A stretch of 25,954 bases of DNA from Anaerolineales bacterium. GTDB lineage: Bacteria > Chloroflexota > Anaerolineae > 4572-78 > J111. The DNA lies in NCBI GenBank assembly GCA_012032575.1, contig JAAUSP010000029.1, positions 1-25,954 on the forward strand, read 5' to 3'. The translations under genes and the position numbers were made by a program. Of this stretch, positions 1-8,130 are shown one piece after another. Below the pieces are notes generated by a model that saw nothing but the letters and a program-made list of their open reading frames with translations, searched no databases and was not told the origin of the DNA. Position 1 is the stretch's first letter; each line of letters begins with the position of its first letter.

Positions 1-93
1 AACCATTTTCTAAACTTTGTTCCACACTCGCTTCCTACTTTTCTATTCTACAATACATGGTGTTAAAATATTTCCATCCTGGAGGCGCTTTTT

Positions 94-1091
94 ATGAAAA
101 ATATTCTCGTCACCGGCGGGGCCGGCTTTATCGGTGCAAACTTTGTCCATTTGATGCTGGGCAAATATGACGACATCAATATCGTCGTTTTTGATAAACT
201 GACCTACGCCGGTAATCCCGACAACCTCATCCCGGTCGAAAAAAATCCCCATTATCATTTCTATCAGGGCGATATTTGCCACCCTGAGGCCGTGGACGAG
301 GCGATGCAGCGCTACGAAATTGATACCATCGTCAATTTCGCCGCCGAAACTCACGTGGACCGCTCGCTGATGGAGCCGGGCGGCTTTATTCAAACCGACG
401 TGTACGGCACCTACGTTTTGCTGGAAGCGGCCAAAAAATACGGCATTGAGCGTTACCACCAGATCAGCACCGACGAAGTCTACGGGGCGGTGCTGGAAGG
501 TCGCTCCAAAGAAACCGACCAACTCCACACCCGCAGTCCCTACTCGGCGGCCAAAGCGGGCGGCGATTTGATGTGCCTGGCCTACTACACCAGCTTCAAC
601 ATGCCCATCACCATCACGCGCGGCAGCAACAACATCGGCCCTTACCAGTACCCCGAAAAAGCTGTCCCGCTCTTTGTGACCAACGCGATAGACAACAAAC
701 CTCTGCCCCTCTACGGCGACGGCTTGCAAATGCGCGATTACCAGTACGTGCAGGATCACTGCGAGGGCATTGACGTGGTGCTGCGCCAGGGCCAGCCGGG
801 CGAAATTTACAACCTCGGCACCGGCGTCGAAACCACCAACATCGAGATGACCCACGCCATTCTGCGGCTGCTCAACAAGCCCGAAAGCCTCATCCAGCCC
901 ATCACCGACCGGCCGGCCATGACCGGCGCTATGCCCTCGATTGCAGCAAAGTGCAGTCACTCGGCTGGCGCAGCGCCCACAGCTTCGAGCAGGCTATCGA
1001 GGCCACGGTCAAATGGTATGTAGACAACGAGTGGTGGTGGCGCAAAATCAAAAGTGGCGAGCGCTACCAGGAATATTACCAGCGCCAGTAG
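94..1091 (+). CDS. rfbB: dTDP-glucose 4,6-dehydratase (one frameshift)
   Basis: Converts dTDP-glucose to dTDP-4-keto-6-deoxyglucose, the branch point for rhamnose and other deoxysugars of surface glycans; a cytoplasmic extended SDR enzyme using NAD. Seen: the Rossmann motif GGAGFIGANF near residues 8-17, the catalytic TDE at 126-128, and the YxxxK pair Y150 and K154 in SPYSAAKAGGD. A GGAGGCG ribosome site lies 6 bases before the ATG. The uncorrected frame runs to 1023 with a nonsense tail. From about 915 the next frame gives a normal family C-terminus (GHDRRYALDCSKVQSLGW, then WWWRKIKSGERYQ) ending at the TAG at 1089-1091. One G appears to be missing in CGGCCGGCCAT, so the intact protein would be about 333 residues, the usual family length. 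No other rml genes are next to it in the window. Confidence 0.9.
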
Positions 1092-1120
1092 CCGGGCGGG
1101 AGATAACCCAATAAAAAGGA

Positions 1121-1158
1121 TGGGCCGCATTTTGCGGCCCATTTGCATACATTTTTAG
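1121..1158 (+). terminator. rho-independent terminator after rfbB
   Basis: A 9-bp perfect stem, TGGGCCGCA with TGCGGCCCA around a 3-base TTT loop, starts 30 bases after the corrected rfbB stop and is followed by a T-rich stretch. Its position supports the corrected rfbB end at 1091. Confidence 0.8.
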
Positions 1159-1321
1159 AATTCTAACTTTTTTCTCATGATTTTCATAGACTCTTTTGAG
1201 CATTGTGTGGTAACATCACTTTGTCCAAATAGTTACCTCATAAAAAATCCCATTCTGTTTCCAACTACTCAACCTTTATCCTAAAACCCCAACCAACGGG
1301 ACCGATCTCTTTTGTTTCCCA

Positions 1322-1348
1322 AAACAAGGCCCAACTTGAGCCTTGTTT
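1322..1348. repeat. 9-bp inverted repeat, possible bidirectional terminator
   Basis: AAACAAGGC (1322-1330) pairs perfectly with GCCTTGTTT (1340-1348) around a 9-base loop. A short T-rich stretch follows on the plus strand. It lies in the long spacer between rfbB and the response regulator and may insulate the two. Confidence 0.45.
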
Positions 1349-1380
1349 ATTCTCTAACGGAAAGCTGGAGGGCTTATTTT

Positions 1381-1560
1381 GATTTAATCAGACTTATCTT
1401 TGCTTACAGATAAGTATTTCTGGAGTTGTTTTAGAGGATAGCCTTGATGGGTTATGGGAAGATCCATCAGGGCAAGGCGAGCAACGGAGTCGCCAGTCAC
1501 GCTCCAGGGCAACAGTGATAATAGGGGGAGATGTTAGCGAAGTTGCCTGGCCCGCGGATT
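1381..1560 (+). promoter_or_regulatory. candidate structured leader RNA upstream of the response regulator
   Basis: Four helices can be drawn by eye in 170 bases. ACTTATCT (1392-1399) pairs with AGATAAGT (1408-1415). A 10-bp stem joins 1441-1450 to 1464-1473 (one G-T pair, 13-base loop). GGCGA (1476-1480) pairs with TCGCC (1490-1494). CCAGGGCAAC (1504-1513) pairs with GTTGCCTGG (1542-1550) with one bulge. GGAG at 1486-1489 could alternatively pair with CTCC at 1502-1505. I could not match it to a known riboswitch. It ends about 50 bases before the probable start of the response regulator, so cis control is the simplest inference. No covariation has been tested. Confidence 0.4.
1447..1518 (+). 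CDS. possible 23-codon leader ORF
   Basis: An ATG at 1447 has a fair Shine-Dalgarno sequence, AGAGGA, at 1434-1439. It opens 23 codons beginning MGYGKIHQGK and ends with three consecutive in-frame stops, TGA TAA TAG (1516-1524). The ORF runs through the stems listed for the leader element, so ribosome movement could in principle change the fold. I recognise no homologue. It may be only a chance ORF, since its length is within random expectation. Confidence 0.25.
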   Translation: MGYGKIHQGKASNGVASHAPGQQ

Positions 1561-1605
1561 TGTTGACCATACTTTCTCGAGATGAATACTGAAAGGAAGT
1601 TAACC

Positions 1606-2466
1606 ATGACTGGGACGCTTTTACTTATCGAAGATGACGTCAGATTGTGTGAAACCCTGAGCCAAATCTTAACCTTTAAAGGTTTCCAGGTTCAGACGGC
1701 CAATGACGCCCTCACCGGTTTGGAAAAAATTTATCAGGATAAACCCGATCTTGTTATTCTGGATATTATGCTGCCTGACTCCGATGGCTGGCAGGTCTGT
1801 TCGCACATCAAAGCCATGTCTGATGTACCTGTCCTCATTCTCACCGCCCTCGGGGCCGAGGAGCATGTTCTTAAAGCGTTAGAACTGGGGGCTGACGATT
1901 ACATTGTCAAGCCGGTTACAACCCAGGAGCTTTTGAGCCGGATCAACAGTTTACTCCGCCGCACCTACCACCGCGGCAAAACATTGAGCGCTGATTATGC
2001 CGGCTCCGTTTTGCGCTACGGCGACCTTATGGTTGATCTTGACCGCCACGAGGTTACGCTTGAGGGCAAACGGGTAGATTTAAGCCCCACTGAATTTCAA
2101 CTTTTGACCGTATTAATTCGCTATGAAGGCCGCATGCTGCCCCACGAATTTCTGTTGAACAAGATTTGGGGTTCGGAATATACCAATAAAATAGCCTACC
2201 TGCGCCTGTATATTAACTACTTGCGGCGAAAAATCGAAAAGGACCCCGAAAAGCCTGAGTTAATCCACAACGAGTGGGGGATTGGCTATCGCTTTGGGGC
2301 CGCACTGCCCCACCGAAGTGATGATGCCTTCCCTGTCCTGTCTGGTTCTCAGAATATCAATCAACCCGCCTCGTCGAGTAAAGAACCCCATTTTTGGACT
2401 CACCCTAACCAGCCAAATACCGACAACACCTTACGCCAACCGTTGCTCAGACCAGCATTTTCCTGA
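1606..2466 (+). CDS. OmpR/PhoB-family response regulator
   Basis: A two-component transcription factor: a receiver domain (about 1-118) followed by a winged-helix DNA-binding domain (about 138-230). Seen: acidic pocket E9-D10-D11, phospho-acceptor D53 in LVILDIMLP, switch T80, and K102 in DDYIVKP. The output domain shows LSPTEFQLL and the terminal GIGYRFG wing. I chose the ATG at 1606 rather than the one at 1582 because AAGGAAG lies 6 bases before it and the family starts close to the LLLIEDD strand. After the wing there is an atypical tail of about 55 residues, rich in Ser, Pro and Asn, with no recognised domain. No histidine kinase is adjacent, so it is an orphan in this window. Confidence 0.9.
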   Translation: MTGTLLLIEDDVRLCETLSQILTFKGFQVQTANDALTGLEKIYQDKPDLVILDIMLPDSDGWQVCSHIKAMSDVPVLILTALGAEEHVLKALELGADDYIVKPVTTQELLSRINSLLRRTYHRGKTLSADYAGSVLRYGDLMVDLDRHEVTLEGKRVDLSPTEFQLLTVLIRYEGRMLPHEFLLNKIWGSEYTNKIAYLRLYINYLRRKIEKDPEKPELIHNEWGIGYRFGAALPHRSDDAFPVLSGSQNINQPASSSKEPHFWTHPNQPNTDNTLRQPLLRPAFS

Positions 2467-2653
2467 ACCAGTCAACCATCCGCTGCCTAGCAGCGGCGGC
2501 GGCTTGGGGGTTGAAGACGGCCCGAGTATCGCTGAAAAAGGCGTGCTGCGTGCCAGGATAAATGACTGTTTCGTGCTTGAGACCGATCCGGTCCAGCTGC
2601 GCCGCCCGCTTTTGGGCCACCTCCGGCGACACATCCTGGTTCAGCGCCACCAA
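2447..2653 (-). pseudogene. C-terminal remnant of a dienelactone hydrolase-like gene
   Basis: The minus strand encodes a piece resembling the C-terminus of the dienelactone hydrolase family: YPGTQHAFFSDTRAVFNP followed by a helix ending in WFRKML. The GTQHAFF segment corresponds to the catalytic-His region. Only about 65-75 residues of a normally 220-250 residue protein are present. No nucleophile motif or start region can be read upstream (2654-2720) in any frame. The 3' end overlaps the end of the response regulator on the other strand. It is most likely a decayed fragment. Confidence 0.6.
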
Positions 2654-2788
2654 ATGGGTAGTCGCCCTAAAATTGCCCGTGAAAACCGCACAGTTTTGCC
2701 TTCGAGCACCGTCATATTGGTTAAAGTTTCATCACATCAAAGTTGAGCAACTTATCAAAATCACTGTTTTTGTCAAGGAGAGAATCAA

Positions 2789-3334
2789 ATGTCAACGTCT
2801 GCTGTTTCACTGTTGAGCACTCAATTAAAAGCTGCCCACGACTTTTTGGAAGGGACAATGCAGGGAGTCACGGCGGAACAAGCCCGCTGGACGCCGCCCG
2901 GCCTGGCCAATCCTCTGGGCGCAACCTACGCCCACATTGCGCTTTCTGAGGATGGAATTATCAACGGGATGTTAAAAGGGGGCGCACCGCTGTTTGTCAC
3001 AGATTGGGAAGGCAAGGTCGGGCTGCAAAACCTGCCGCCAATGCCCAGTCCGGGCGGCTCCGGTTTATCCTCCTGGAGCGACTGGGCCAGGCAGGCTGAG
3101 GTGGACTTGCCGGCGCTGCAGCAATATGCCCAGGCTGTCTACGCTAATACGGAAGCGTATTTAACCTCCCTCAGCGACGAGGATTTGAGCCGGCCGGTAG
3201 ATTTATCGGCGCTGGGGTTGGGCCAGCACACTGTGGCCTCGCTGCTGAGCACAGCCCTGTCCAATATCCAGTGGCACTGCGGCGAAATTGCCTGCTTGAA
3301 AGGATTGCAGGGCGTCAAAGGTTATCCGGTATAA
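2789..3334 (+). CDS. DinB-fold (DUF664/DinB-like) protein
   Basis: A 181-residue protein of the DinB/YfiT-like four-helix family, whose characterised members bind a metal through three His and act in thiol-dependent or detoxification chemistry. The substrate here cannot be told. Seen: a helical N-terminus, the TYAHIALSEDG segment with H49, H147, and the C-terminal NIQWHCGEIACLKGLQG with H163, all in positions fitting the metal triad. AAGGAG lies 8 bases before the ATG. It is followed at once by a strong terminator, so it is probably a single gene. An ECF sigma factor converges on it from the other side. Confidence 0.8.
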   Translation: MSTSAVSLLSTQLKAAHDFLEGTMQGVTAEQARWTPPGLANPLGATYAHIALSEDGIINGMLKGGAPLFVTDWEGKVGLQNLPPMPSPGGSGLSSWSDWARQAEVDLPALQQYAQAVYANTEAYLTSLSDEDLSRPVDLSALGLGQHTVASLLSTALSNIQWHCGEIACLKGLQGVKGYPV

Positions 3335-3339
3335 CCAAA

Positions 3340-3388
3340 GGCGGAAGGATGAAGGCGGAAGGCGGAAAGGTAGCTTTCCGCCTTTTTT
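3340..3388 (+). terminator. heptamer repeat and terminator after the DinB-like gene
   Basis: Four tandem heptamers (GGCGGAA, GGATGAA, GGCGGAA, GGCGGAA) fill 3340-3367. The last one forms an 11-bp stem, AAGGCGGAAAG (3359-3369) with CTTTCCGCCTT (3374-3384), followed by a T run to 3388. This is both a short tandem repeat and a textbook intrinsic terminator. Confidence 0.8.
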
Positions 3389-3408
3389 ATTGGGTTCAGT
3401 TGGAAATG

Positions 3409-3490
3409 GAGTCCAAAGCTTGCTTTGGTCTTTCCAAAGCAAGCTTTGGACTCTAATCATTGTCTTTCCAAACCAAGGTTTGGACTCCAA
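3409..3490. repeat. perfect 20-bp palindrome plus a diverged second copy
   Basis: Arms 3409-3428 and 3434-3453 are perfect reverse complements (GAGTCCAAAGCTTGCTTTGG) around a 5-base loop. A second, smaller palindrome CCAAACC-AA-GGTTTGG (3468-3483) sits in similar flanks, with TCTAATCATT and TCCAATCATT on either side. It lies between the ends of two converging genes. A related hairpin occurs at 5691-5714. Confidence 0.75.
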
Positions 3491-4513
3491 TCATTGAAGC
3501 TCAGCAGGCAAATCGAAAGCAGCGAAGAGAGCGGGATTGATGAAGGTGGTCATATCGGCGATGCCGGTCTGAGTGAGAGTCACTACCTGAATGGCAAAGG
3601 CCCGGCAGCCGGAGCCATGTTCATCCTGCTGATAGAAAGCTACGGCGGGCTGCCCATTGGCCCGGATGGGTCGAGTGCGCCACTGGCCCGGCTGAGGCTG
3701 GGCGAAAGGCACAGCCGCCAGGAACGCGGCGATGGCGTCTCGTCCCTGGTACCAGGCCGAGGAAGGCGGCATGCTCAAAACCGCGTCTTCCTTGAGCAGA
3801 GCAATCAGCGCGGCGATGTCGGCGCTTTCCCAGGCCCGCATGTAACGGTCGAGCAGGGCCAGCATGGTTTCATCGGTGGGGGGCGGCGGGTCGGCGAGGC
3901 CGGCCTGGTAATGCTGGGCCAGGGTAGTTCGCGCCCGGTGGAGGGCACTGTTGGCCGCGGAGACGGTCATATCGAGCAGTCCGGCTACTTCACTGGCCCG
4001 CCAGTCAAGGACATCGCGCAGAAGCAGCACGGCTCGCTGGCGCGGCGGCAATAATTGCAGCGCCGCCAAAAAAGCCAGAGAGATACTTTCGCGGACAGCA
4101 TAACGGGCTTCGGGGCTGGCCGCTGCCGTTTCGGGCAGCAGTTCGTCGGGAAATGGCTCCAGCCAGATGGGGTCGGCCAGGGGTGGCGCGGGAGGCTGGT
4201 CGGGTGTACTGGGCGGATAGGCTGTCACCGGCAGCGTGCGGCGGGGGCGTTTATCCAGGGTATCGAGGCAGGCATTGGTGGCAATCTTGTATAACCATGC
4301 CCGGAAGGAGGCCCGCCCCTCGTAGGTGTCCAGCCGCCGCCAGGCCCGCAGCAGCGTTTCCTGCACCAAATCTTCCGCCTCGTGCAGCGAGCCGAGCAAG
4401 CGGTAGCAGTGAAGCTGGAGCTCGCGCCGGTACGGCTCGGTCAAATGGCCGAACTCATGCGGGTCGCCGGCCTGCGCTGCGGCCAGATGGGGTACATGAG
4501 CCATGTTAAGCAT
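3491..4513 (-). CDS. ECF sigma-70 factor with C-terminal SnoaL-like domain
   Basis: An extracytoplasmic-function sigma factor of the long, SnoaL-tailed type (SigX5/SigJ-like). Region 2 (about residues 25-95) shows YRLLGSLHEAEDLVQETLLRAW and TYEGRASFRAWLYKIATNACLD. Region 4 (about 145-205) shows LPPRQRAVLLLRDVLDWRASEVAG with the helix-turn-helix. A Pro-rich linker separates the two. Residues about 215-340 read as a SnoaL/NTF2-like fold (MRAWESADIAALIALLKEDAVLSMPP), which in characterised relatives modulates sigma activity in place of an anti-sigma factor. No anti-sigma gene is nearby. The start is uncertain: TTG at 4519, ATG at 4513 and ATG at 4504 are in frame and none has a clear ribosome site. 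It begins 15 bases after an aminotransferase remnant on the same strand. Confidence 0.85.
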   Translation of the reverse strand: MLNMAHVPHLAAAQAGDPHEFGHLTEPYRRELQLHCYRLLGSLHEAEDLVQETLLRAWRRLDTYEGRASFRAWLYKIATNACLDTLDKRPRRTLPVTAYPPSTPDQPPAPPLADPIWLEPFPDELLPETAAASPEARYAVRESISLAFLAALQLLPPRQRAVLLLRDVLDWRASEVAGLLDMTVSAANSALHRARTTLAQHYQAGLADPPPPTDETMLALLDRYMRAWESADIAALIALLKEDAVLSMPPSSAWYQGRDAIAAFLAAVPFAQPQPGQWRTRPIRANGQPAVAFYQQDEHGSGCRAFAIQVVTLTQTGIADMTTFINPALFAAFDLPAELQ

Positions 4514-4528
4514 AGTCAATACGATAAG

Positions 4529-4822
4529 CTAAACCAGCAGTTCTTTATGCCGGGTTAAACAATCCATCAAACGGTTCACATCGGCCAGGTGAGCTTCTAT
4601 TTTTTCCAGGCCAACGGATTGAATCAGTTTGATCCCGGCCACCCCGGCGTAGATATTTGGCACCGGCGGCGAGCCGGCCTCGAAGCGGCGGGCGGTGGGC
4701 GAGGGGGTGTTGGCGTAAATATCCATTGCGAAAATATTGGCCTGTGAAAACCAGCCCAGCGTGGTCGGCTGCAAGGTCGGGATGAGGTCATAGCGGGCAT
4801 ACAAACTACGCTTGCTTAACAT
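4529..4822 (-). pseudogene. internal fragment of a class V aminotransferase
   Basis: The 97 residues match the middle of PLP-dependent class V aminotransferases (cysteine desulfurase/isopenicillin-N-epimerase group): LYARYDLIPTLQPTTLGWF, then ARRFEAGSPPVPNIYAGVAG, then SVGLEKIEAHLADVNRLM. The N-terminal PLP-binding part with its catalytic Lys and the C-terminal domain are both absent. The 82 bases upstream to uppS and the 15 bases downstream to the sigma factor cannot hold them in any frame. This is a real remnant rather than a frameshift artefact, although it still has an ATG and could be expressed as a small protein. Confidence 0.65.
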
Positions 4823-4904
4823 CTATGGACAGCACGCCTTGCGAGCAGCTATTGAGGTATAATTTCTTTTATAAAATGGGGAAACGATCTCGAATGGACA
4901 AAAT

Positions 4905-5651
4905 TTACTTAGCGTCCCCATAGCGCCGTTCACGCTGACTGAAGGTATGCAACGCTTTGTAATACTCGTCTTTGTCAAAGTCAGGCCAGTAAACCGGAGT
5001 AATATAATATTCGGCGTAGGCGGCCTGCCAGATCAAAAAATTACTGGTGCGGAACTCTCCGCTGGTGCGAATAATCAAATCGGGGTCGGGCGAAGCGCCG
5101 GTATACATATATTTGCTTAATAAATCTTCGGTCACATCTTCTGGCTTGATGTTATCGCGGATGAGATTTTGAACCGCCTGGACAATTTCATCGCGCCCAC
5201 CGTAATTAAAGGCCACATTGAGGATGAGCCGGTCATTATTTTGGGTCAACTCAATGGCCCGCTGCACTTTTTCCCGGATGGCCGGTCTGAGTCTTTCTAA
5301 TTTGCCCAGATGCCGCAACTGCACCCCATTTTTATGCAGTTCGAGCAGCTCACGGTCAATCACGTTTTCCAGGATATTCATCAACCCCATTACTTCCAGG
5401 GGCGGACGTTTCCAGTTTTCGGTCGAGAAGGCATAAATGGTTAGCATTTTGACGCCAAACTCGACCGAATATTCCAAAATACGCCGCAGGTTTTCAGTCC
5501 CGGCCTTGTGCCCTTCAATCCGCATTTTACCGCGCGATTTGGCCCATCGCCCGTTGCCATCCATAATGATGCCGACGTGATAAGGCGGGTTCGGTAGAGC
5601 AGGATATTTGGTTTCAGCAGCGGGTTCGGTAGCCTTAACGATTTCGACCAT
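4905..5651 (-). CDS. uppS: isoprenyl (undecaprenyl) diphosphate synthase
   Basis: A cis-prenyltransferase that extends farnesyl diphosphate with isopentenyl diphosphate to the C55 lipid carrier used for peptidoglycan and glycan assembly. Seen: [14 protein letters not shown] near residues 25-38 with the essential Asp at 31, [15 protein letters not shown], and the C-terminal [15 protein letters not shown] motif. At 248 residues the length is normal. It is the last complete gene of the rpsB operon on this strand, 69 bases after frr. The ATG has only an AAGG directly before it, so the exact start is less certain. The usual downstream partner cdsA is missing and an aminotransferase remnant follows instead. 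Confidence 0.95.
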   Translation of the reverse strand: MVEIVKATEPAAETKYPALPNPPYHVGIIMDGNGRWAKSRGKMRIEGHKAGTENLRRILEYSVEFGVKMLTIYAFSTENWKRPPLEVMGLMNILENVIDRELLELHKNGVQLRHLGKLERLRPAIREKVQRAIELTQNNDRLILNVAFNYGGRDEIVQAVQNLIRDNIKPEDVTEDLLSKYMYTGASPDPDLIIRTSGEFRTSNFLIWQAAYAEYYITPVYWPDFDKDEYYKALHTFSQRERRYGDAK

Positions 5652-5690
5652 CCTTGGTTACATCAAAAAAAACCGATAACTGTTCCAGAA

Positions 5691-5714
5691 AGTCCAAAGC
5701 TTTGCTTTGGGACT
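5691..5714. repeat. TCCAAAGC-type hairpin between frr and uppS
   Basis: AGTCCAAAGC (5691-5700) pairs with GCTTTGGGACT (5704-5714) with one bulge and a TTT loop. It is a shorter relative of the palindrome at 3409-3453 and lies in the 69-base gap between frr and uppS. Confidence 0.6.
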
Positions 5715-5720
5715 CCATCC

Positions 5721-6278
5721 TTACACTTCCAGAATCTCTTTTTCTTTGGTCGCGCCGATGTCGTCAACTTTTTTGATGTAATCGTCGGTTAGTTTTTGCA
5801 GGTTATCGCGGCCCGAGTAAAAATCGTCCTCGGAAATCATTTTCTCTTTTTCAAAATCACGCAAATCGTCTAACTTTTCGCGGCGGGTATTGCGGATTGA
5901 CACCCTGGCCTCTTCCGTCCGCTTGGCGGCTGCTTTGACCAGGTTACGGCGGCGCTCTTCGGTCAGGGTGGGAACTTGTAACCGAATGATCTTACCGTCA
6001 TTGTTGGGCGTCATCCCTAAATCCGACTGCATAATGGCGCGCTCGATATGTTTGAGCGCTCCCGGATCGTACGGGCGAATGGCAATCAATTGAGGTTCGG
6101 GTACACTGACCAGCGCCAGCTCTTGCAACATGGTCGGAGTGCCATAGTATTCAACCAGCAACTTGTTGACCAACCCGGTTGAAGCACGGCCCGTGCGCAA
6201 GGCTGCCAAATCAACATTGAGCGCCTCGATGGATTTGTCCATTGCTTTTTTTGCTTCATTCAACACATCATTAATCAT
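5721..6278 (-). CDS. frr: ribosome recycling factor
   Basis: Splits post-termination ribosomes together with EF-G. The full 185 residues match the family: the N-terminal helix with AALRTGRASTGLVNKLLVEYYG, then PQLIAIRPYDPGALKHIERAIMQSDLG, and LTEERRRNLVKAAAKRTEEARVSIRNTRR. The start is well supported by GGAGG 8 bases before the ATG. It sits between pyrH and uppS as in most bacteria. Confidence 0.97.
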   Translation of the reverse strand: MINDVLNEAKKAMDKSIEALNVDLAALRTGRASTGLVNKLLVEYYGTPTMLQELALVSVPEPQLIAIRPYDPGALKHIERAIMQSDLGMTPNNDGKIIRLQVPTLTEERRRNLVKAAAKRTEEARVSIRNTRREKLDDLRDFEKEKMISEDDFYSGRDNLQKLTDDYIKKVDDIGATKEKEILEV

Positions 6279-6304
6279 GTTCTGCCTCCGATGCCAGAAT
6301 AACC

Positions 6305-6388
6305 GAGATCAGAGATTGGAGACTGCGAAGCGTCCCTTTGGGATTGGAGATTATTAGCCTGAATCTCCAATCTCCAATCTCCTTTTTT
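6305..6388. repeat. GGAGATT heptamer hairpin between pyrH and frr
   Basis: Three tandem AATCTCC units (6362-6382) face inverted GGATTGGAGATT (6341-6352) across a 9-base loop, with more diverged units at 6305-6323. A T run follows on the plus strand, the wrong direction to terminate this operon. The same heptamer, inverted, occurs at 25107-25154. Confidence 0.7.
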
Positions 6389-6398
6389 AAACTCTTTC

Positions 6399-7115
6399 TT
6401 AATAGCTAACCAAAGTTCCCACAGTCTCACCCAATACGGCATTCTTAAGACTATTAGTTTCCCACAAATTCAAAACAATAATGGGCATTTGATTGTCCAT
6501 ACACAGGGTTAAAGCCGTTCCATCCATCACTTTTAGCCCCATATTGAGGGCATCAATGTAGCTGATGGTATTGAATTTTTTAGCGTTTGGATCAGTTTTG
6601 GGATCTGAGTCGTACACACCATCTACTTTGGTTGCTTTAACCAGCAGTTCGGCGTCTATCTCCATCGCTCGCAGCGCAGCGGCGGTATCGGTGGTGAAGT
6701 AGGGGTTGCCGGTGCCGGCCCCCAAAATAACTACCCGACCCTTTTCCAGATGGCGGATGGCCCGCAGGCGAATATAAGGTTCGGCCACTGCTTTCATCTC
6801 GATGGCGGTTTGCACCCGCGTTTCGATGCCAATCCGCCCCAGAGCATCGGCCAGGGCCAGGGCATTCATCACCGTAGCCAGCATGCCCATATGATCGGCG
6901 GTGGCTCGATCCATCCCGTGATCCAAACCATCCTTCCCTCGCCATAAGTTACCAGCGCCCAGGACAATGGCAATTTCAACCCCCAAATCGAGGATTGATT
7001 TTATTACCCCCGCCAATGAGTCGGCGGCGTAGGGGTCAATTCCAAAGTTGCCTTCTCCGGCTAAAGACTCGCCGCCCAGTTTTAACAAAATACGCCGATA
7101 TTTCGGGGTGGCCAT
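6399..7115 (-). CDS. pyrH: uridylate (UMP) kinase
   Basis: Phosphorylates UMP to UDP in pyrimidine nucleotide synthesis; a hexameric amino-acid-kinase-fold enzyme. Seen: [13 protein letters not shown] at the N-terminus, the [10 protein letters not shown] loop, [19 protein letters not shown], and [19 protein letters not shown]. The 238-residue length is typical. GGGAG lies 6 bases before the ATG. A hairpin lies between tsf and this gene, so its expression may be partly uncoupled from rpsB-tsf. Confidence 0.97.
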   Translation of the reverse strand: MATPKYRRILLKLGGESLAGEGNFGIDPYAADSLAGVIKSILDLGVEIAIVLGAGNLWRGKDGLDHGMDRATADHMGMLATVMNALALADALGRIGIETRVQTAIEMKAVAEPYIRLRAIRHLEKGRVVILGAGTGNPYFTTDTAAALRAMEIDAELLVKATKVDGVYDSDPKTDPNAKKFNTISYIDALNMGLKVMDGTALTLCMDNQMPIIVLNLWETNSLKNAVLGETVGTLVSY

Positions 7116-7183
7116 GCAGTTCTCCCAGATCTTAAGTTTTTATGTTCTGTCGGCAACGGTGAGGCTAAAATCTGCCCCTACAG

Positions 7184-7218
7184 AAAAGGCCGGAACTTGT
7201 GTTATGTTCCGGCCTTTT
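7184..7218. terminator. bidirectional-looking terminator between tsf and pyrH
   Basis: A 13-bp perfect stem, AAAAGGCCGGAAC (7184-7196) with GTTCCGGCCTTTT (7206-7218), starts 8 bases beyond the corrected tsf stop. On the minus strand it ends in TTTTCTG, so part of the transcripts could stop here and lower pyrH-frr-uppS relative to rpsB-tsf. Confidence 0.7.
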
Positions 7219-7226
7219 TTATACGC

Positions 7227-8104
7227 TTAGCTCGCTCCGAGTTCAAACCTGGCGAAGCGCCGGACTTTTATCTCACCGCCCAGCTCTTTGCTGTACTTCT
7301 CCAGCAGCTTGGCGATGGTTAAATCGTTGTCCTTGACAAAAGGCTGGTCTACCAGCGCCACTTCCTCGTACCATTTTTCAGCTTGCCCTCGACAATTCGC
7401 TCTTTGATATTATCAGGCTTTTTATCTTCCGCCAGTTGCGCCCGGTAGATATTCTTTTCAGACTCGATGGCCTCGGCCGGAACATCGTCCGAACTCACGT
7501 AGCGAGGCGCGGCTGCCGCAATCTGCAAAGCTACATCGTGAACCAGCCCGGCGAACTTGCTGTTGCTGGCGCTGCCGCCGGCGACATCCACCAAAACACC
7601 CACCCGGCCGCCGGTATGAATGTAGCTGTCGAGCATGCCTCCATCGGTTGGCAGTTCAAAGCGGGCCACCCGCCGCACAATCATATTTTCGCCCAGTTTG
7701 GCAATGGTTTCCGTCAGCTTTTCGGCTACGGTTTTGCTGGAGTCGTTGATAAATGGCGAGGCCAGCAATGTTTCTACGTTGACCGCATCGGCTTGATGGG
7801 CCACTTGCTGAACCAGGGCAGCCACAAAAGCTTGAAAATCCTCAGTCCGGGCCACAAAATCCGTTTCGCAGTTCACTTCCACCAAAACGCCCAGCAGCCC
7901 ATCGGCACTGATATGCGAATTCACCTGACCATCATTTGCCTCGCGGCTGGCCTTTTTCGAGGCCGCAGCCAGACCTTTTTTGCGCAAAAATTCAATCGCC
8001 TGGTCAATATCGCCCTCAGTTTCCTGAAGCGCTTTTTTGCAGTCTAAAATCCCTGCTCCGGTTGATTCCCGCAGCAGCTTAATATCTTCGGTTGTAATTG
8101 CCAC
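7227..8104 (-). CDS. tsf: translation elongation factor Ts (one frameshift)
   Basis: Nucleotide exchange factor for EF-Tu. Seen: LLRESTGAGILDCKKALQETEGD at residues 10-32, then VEVNCETDFVAR with the conserved TDFV core, and HVALQIAAAAPRYVS-like sequence further on (VHDVALQIAAAAPRY). The start is GTG at 8104 with AGGAGG before it. The uncorrected frame ends early at 7349 as KNGTRKWRW. Inserting one A into the A5 run (7374-7378 on the plus strand) restores KWYEEVALVDQPFVKD and a normal end at 7227, giving 292 residues. Because EF-Ts is essential and the tail is fully conserved, a sequencing indel is far likelier than a mutation. Confidence 0.93.
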
Positions 8105-8130
8105 AATTCCTCCTGTGGAAACAATAATCG

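Noticed and set aside
43..960. Long antisense ORF opposite rfbB
   Set aside because: It lies fully opposite a gene with clear catalytic motifs and has no recognisable family or ribosome site; a codon-bias shadow.
1496..1560. Cyclic-di-GMP (GEMM) riboswitch
   Set aside because: TCACGCTCCAGGGCAAC resembles the 5' core, but the downstream conserved blocks are absent.
3409..3490. CRISPR-like array
   Set aside because: Only two palindromic units with no regular spacers and no cas genes; better explained as palindromic repeats.
3425..4054. Plus-strand ORF opposite the sigma factor
   Set aside because: Glycine/arginine-rich shadow of a GC-rich gene.
4529..4822. Complete small aminotransferase-like gene
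   Set aside because: Lacks the PLP-lysine domain and the C-terminal domain; listed as a remnant instead.
7227..7400. Programmed frameshift in tsf
   Set aside because: No slippery heptamer with pseudoknot is evident, EF-Ts is not known to use one, and similar run errors occur throughout the window.
7436..8047. Plus-strand ORF of 203 codons inside tsf
   Set aside because: Antisense shadow of EF-Ts; no motif and no start signals.
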